DNA of 36,011 nt from an uncultured Alistipes sp. (GTDB lineage: Bacteria > Bacteroidota > Bacteroidia > Bacteroidales > UBA932). The stretch is taken from the NCBI GenBank assembly GCA_945787505.1, contig CALZHC010000013.1:1-36011 (forward strand). The letters run 5' to 3'. The number at the start of each line of letters is the position of its first letter. Within the stretch, counting starts at the first letter, position 1. Below the pieces are notes generated by a model. It was not told where the DNA came from. It did no database searches and saw nothing but the letters and a program-made list of their open reading frames with translations. This document shows positions 34,455 to 36,011 of this stretch, one piece after another. The translations under genes were made by a program, and so were the position numbers.

Positions 34455-35213
34455 ATGAAGGCTATGATTTTTGCCGCGGGATTGGGTACCAGACTCAAGC
34501 CTTTGACTGATACCCGTCCCAAGGCTTTGGTGGAGATACAGGGAAAGCCCCTGTTGGAGTATGTAGCCGGCAAGATTATCGGTAGTGGTATAGTGGATGG
34601 CATCGTGGTCAATGTACACTCCTTTTCAGAGATGCTTAGGGAGTGGATTGAATCGCGCGAATGGGATTTGCCGGTCAGGATAAGCGATGAGTCAGACATG
34701 CTTCTGGATACTGGCGGTGCTGTGCTGAGGGCTTTGCCGCTACTTAGGGGGTGTGGCTCGCTCCTTCTGCATAATGTAGATATCCTCTCCAATGCAGACT
34801 TGAGAGAGTTTGCATTGCTTGCCGCTCAACACGGTAATACTGCTTCGCTAATGGTGAGTGCCCGGAAATCTTCTAGATCGTTTCTTTTTGAACCTGAGTA
34901 TTTTACGCTGGTAGGATGGAGAAACAATAATACAGGTGAAGAGATTATTGTCAAAGAGGGTATAGAACGCGACAAGTTAGTAAGCAGAGCTTTTACCGGA
35001 ATACATATTATATCGGAGGAGATGTTTCCCATGTTCTGCGAATACAGAAATATTATAGATAACGAAGTGTTCGGAATCAGAGATTTTTACCTCTGGGCAG
35101 CCTATAGATGTCCTATATATGGGATAGATATGGAAGGTGTCGAGATACTGGATGTCGGTAAGCCGGAGGCTGTAAATTCTGCTTCTGCTTTTGTCAGAAA
35201 GTACAGTATATGA
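34455..35213 (+). CDS. NDP-sugar nucleotidyltransferase, MurU-like
   Basis: 252 residues. The N-terminal pyrophosphorylase loop MIFAAGLGTRLKPLTDTRPKALVEI is complete, followed by GKPLLEYV, LDTGGAVLRALPLL and the metal-binding LLHNVDIL, then AFTGIHIISEEMF and a short C-terminus ending with DVGKPEAV. Length and motifs fit the short RmlA-like group that includes MurU (MurNAc-1-phosphate uridylyltransferase of peptidoglycan recycling) and related mannose-1-phosphate enzymes. The kinase partner AmgK, often next to MurU, is not in the window, so the substrate is uncertain. Overlaps the next gene by 4 bases (ATGA). Confidence 0.85.
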   Translation: MKAMIFAAGLGTRLKPLTDTRPKALVEIQGKPLLEYVAGKIIGSGIVDGIVVNVHSFSEMLREWIESREWDLPVRISDESDMLLDTGGAVLRALPLLRGCGSLLLHNVDILSNADLREFALLAAQHGNTASLMVSARKSSRSFLFEPEYFTLVGWRNNNTGEEIIVKEGIERDKLVSRAFTGIHIISEEMFPMFCEYRNIIDNEVFGIRDFYLWAAYRCPIYGIDMEGVEILDVGKPEAVNSASAFVRKYSI

Positions 35214-35938
35214 TAGTCATAGAAGTTTTTTTACTATCGTTAGTGGCCTCTTTTATTCAGAGGACTACGGGTTTCGGCTTCGGTATTTTCATCATGACTC
35301 TACTCCCGTTCGTGATGCCCTCATACCCTGAAGCAACGACACTCTCCGGTCTGCTGGCCATGACGACATCGCTCTATGTAACCTTTATTTTCCGTAAATA
35401 TATAACGTGGAAGAGACTGTTGCCCATACTGACGGTATTCATAATTGTCTCCTCAACTGCTGTATTTATGTTGGGAAAGATTGAGAGTGTAGTAATGCAT
35501 TTGGTTCTTGGAGGAGTCCTTATTGTTTCCAGTCTCTATTTCATCTTTTTCAGCAACAGTATTAAGCTTCGGCCAAGTATCGGAACTCAGGTCACACTTG
35601 GTACTCTCAGTGGTTTGATGGGCGGATTTTTCTCTATGCAAGGCCCGCCTGCCGTCCTTTACTTTCTAGCTTCTGAAGAGGATAAGAATCACTATATGGG
35701 AATGGTACAATGTTATTTCCTCCTTGGAAATATGGCTCTTACTGTAACAAGGGCAGTCAATGGATTCGTAACTGCAGATGTCTTTAGATGTTACCTCTAT
35801 GGACTCGGAGGACTTATAATCGGCAACTGGATCGGAACAAAGGTCTTTAACCTCATTCCCAACAAACTCTTCAGGATGATCGTGTATTCCTATATCGGGA
35901 TAAGCGGATTGATAGTTATTATAACAGCCTTGAGCTAA
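35210..35938 (+). CDS. TauE/SafE family anion exporter-like membrane protein
   Basis: 242 residues with about seven to eight membrane segments. The N-terminal TTGFGFGIFIMTLLPF and the repeated half LGTLSGLMGGFFSMQGPPAVLYF are the internal-repeat signatures of TauE/SafE (sulfite/organosulfonate exporters and related proteins). No substrate can be read from the sequence. It is the last gene of the recF-to-exporter group and is translationally coupled to the nucleotidyltransferase gene by a 4-base overlap; whether the function is linked is unclear. Confidence 0.92.
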   Translation: MIVIEVFLLSLVASFIQRTTGFGFGIFIMTLLPFVMPSYPEATTLSGLLAMTTSLYVTFIFRKYITWKRLLPILTVFIIVSSTAVFMLGKIESVVMHLVLGGVLIVSSLYFIFFSNSIKLRPSIGTQVTLGTLSGLMGGFFSMQGPPAVLYFLASEEDKNHYMGMVQCYFLLGNMALTVTRAVNGFVTADVFRCYLYGLGGLIIGNWIGTKVFNLIPNKLFRMIVYSYIGISGLIVIITALS

Positions 35939-35942
35939 AAAA

Positions 35943-35988
35943 GGAGAGTGACTGTTAGTCTCAGGACTTTGAGTCACTCTCCGGTTTT
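35943..35988 (+). terminator. Rho-independent terminator after the TauE/SafE gene
   Basis: An exact 11-bp stem GGAGAGTGACT (35943-35953) with AGTCACTCTCC (35972-35982), starting 5 bases after the stop codon and followed by GGTTTT. The remaining bases to the window end hold nothing further that I can support. Confidence 0.85.
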
Positions 35989-36011
35989 ATGTTTTGTATC
36001 GATTCGGATTA

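Overview
The window looks like a chromosomal segment of an anaerobic, probably gut-associated member of the Bacteroidales. The evidence is the gene content (DUF4290, DUF4301 and DUF6359 families, a Bacteroidetes-type V/A-ATPase operon with a DUF2764 gene, a methylmalonyl-CoA decarboxylase cluster, BIG2-domain lipoproteins). Many intergenic regions also carry the Bacteroidetes -7 promoter motif TAnnTTTG, and there are few Shine-Dalgarno-like sites. I would not place it below order level from sequence alone.

Layout. 1-3200: the 3' end of a DUF6359-type protein, converging on two paralogous surface lipoproteins (two BIG2 Ig-like domains plus a duplicated uncharacterised module). 3277-8958: rmlD on the minus strand, and divergently DUF4290 - ftsK - lolA-like, then an AraC-family regulator. 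9026-10390: an M20 dipeptidase with its own well-formed promoter. 10463-17068: a complete thiamine operon under a TPP riboswitch, in the order thiS-thiE-thiG-thiC-thiH-thiF-(thiE-like::thiD fusion). 17191-24358: a V/A-type ATPase operon (E-DUF2764-A-B-D-I-K) bounded by hairpin terminators. 24493-30463: a minus-strand operon that begins with a TPR membrane protein and yebC and continues into methylmalonyl-CoA epimerase, decarboxylase alpha (carboxyltransferase), an unusual lamin-tail/OadG fusion, the biotin carrier and the membrane beta subunit. 30572-35938: on the plus strand, recF - DUF721/DciA-like - pdxB - DUF4301 - sugar nucleotidyltransferase - TauE/SafE exporter, ended by a strong hairpin.

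How the genes work together. The 13 kb from 17191 to 30463 reads as a sodium-energy module. Methylmalonyl-CoA made on the succinate-propionate route is epimerised and decarboxylated by a biotin-dependent Na+ pump. The adjacent rotary ATPase has a K subunit that keeps the complete set of Na+-coordinating residues known from Enterococcus hirae NtpK, so both machines probably share one Na+ gradient. The thiamine operon supplies both the thiazole and pyrimidine branches and is switched off by TPP.

No CRISPR array, insertion sequence, prophage, tRNA or rRNA was seen, and no gene-free stretch exceeds 300 bases (the longest, 16934-17190, holds the TPP riboswitch, a promoter and a terminator). I found no clearly new multi-gene system. 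The most interesting points are the lamin-tail/OadG fusion, the ThiF whose usual cysteines are missing, the UDP-sugar-pyrophosphorylase-like motifs in the DUF4301 protein, the duplicated C-terminal module of the lipoprotein pair, and the rotary ATPase operon without F, G or canonical C genes.
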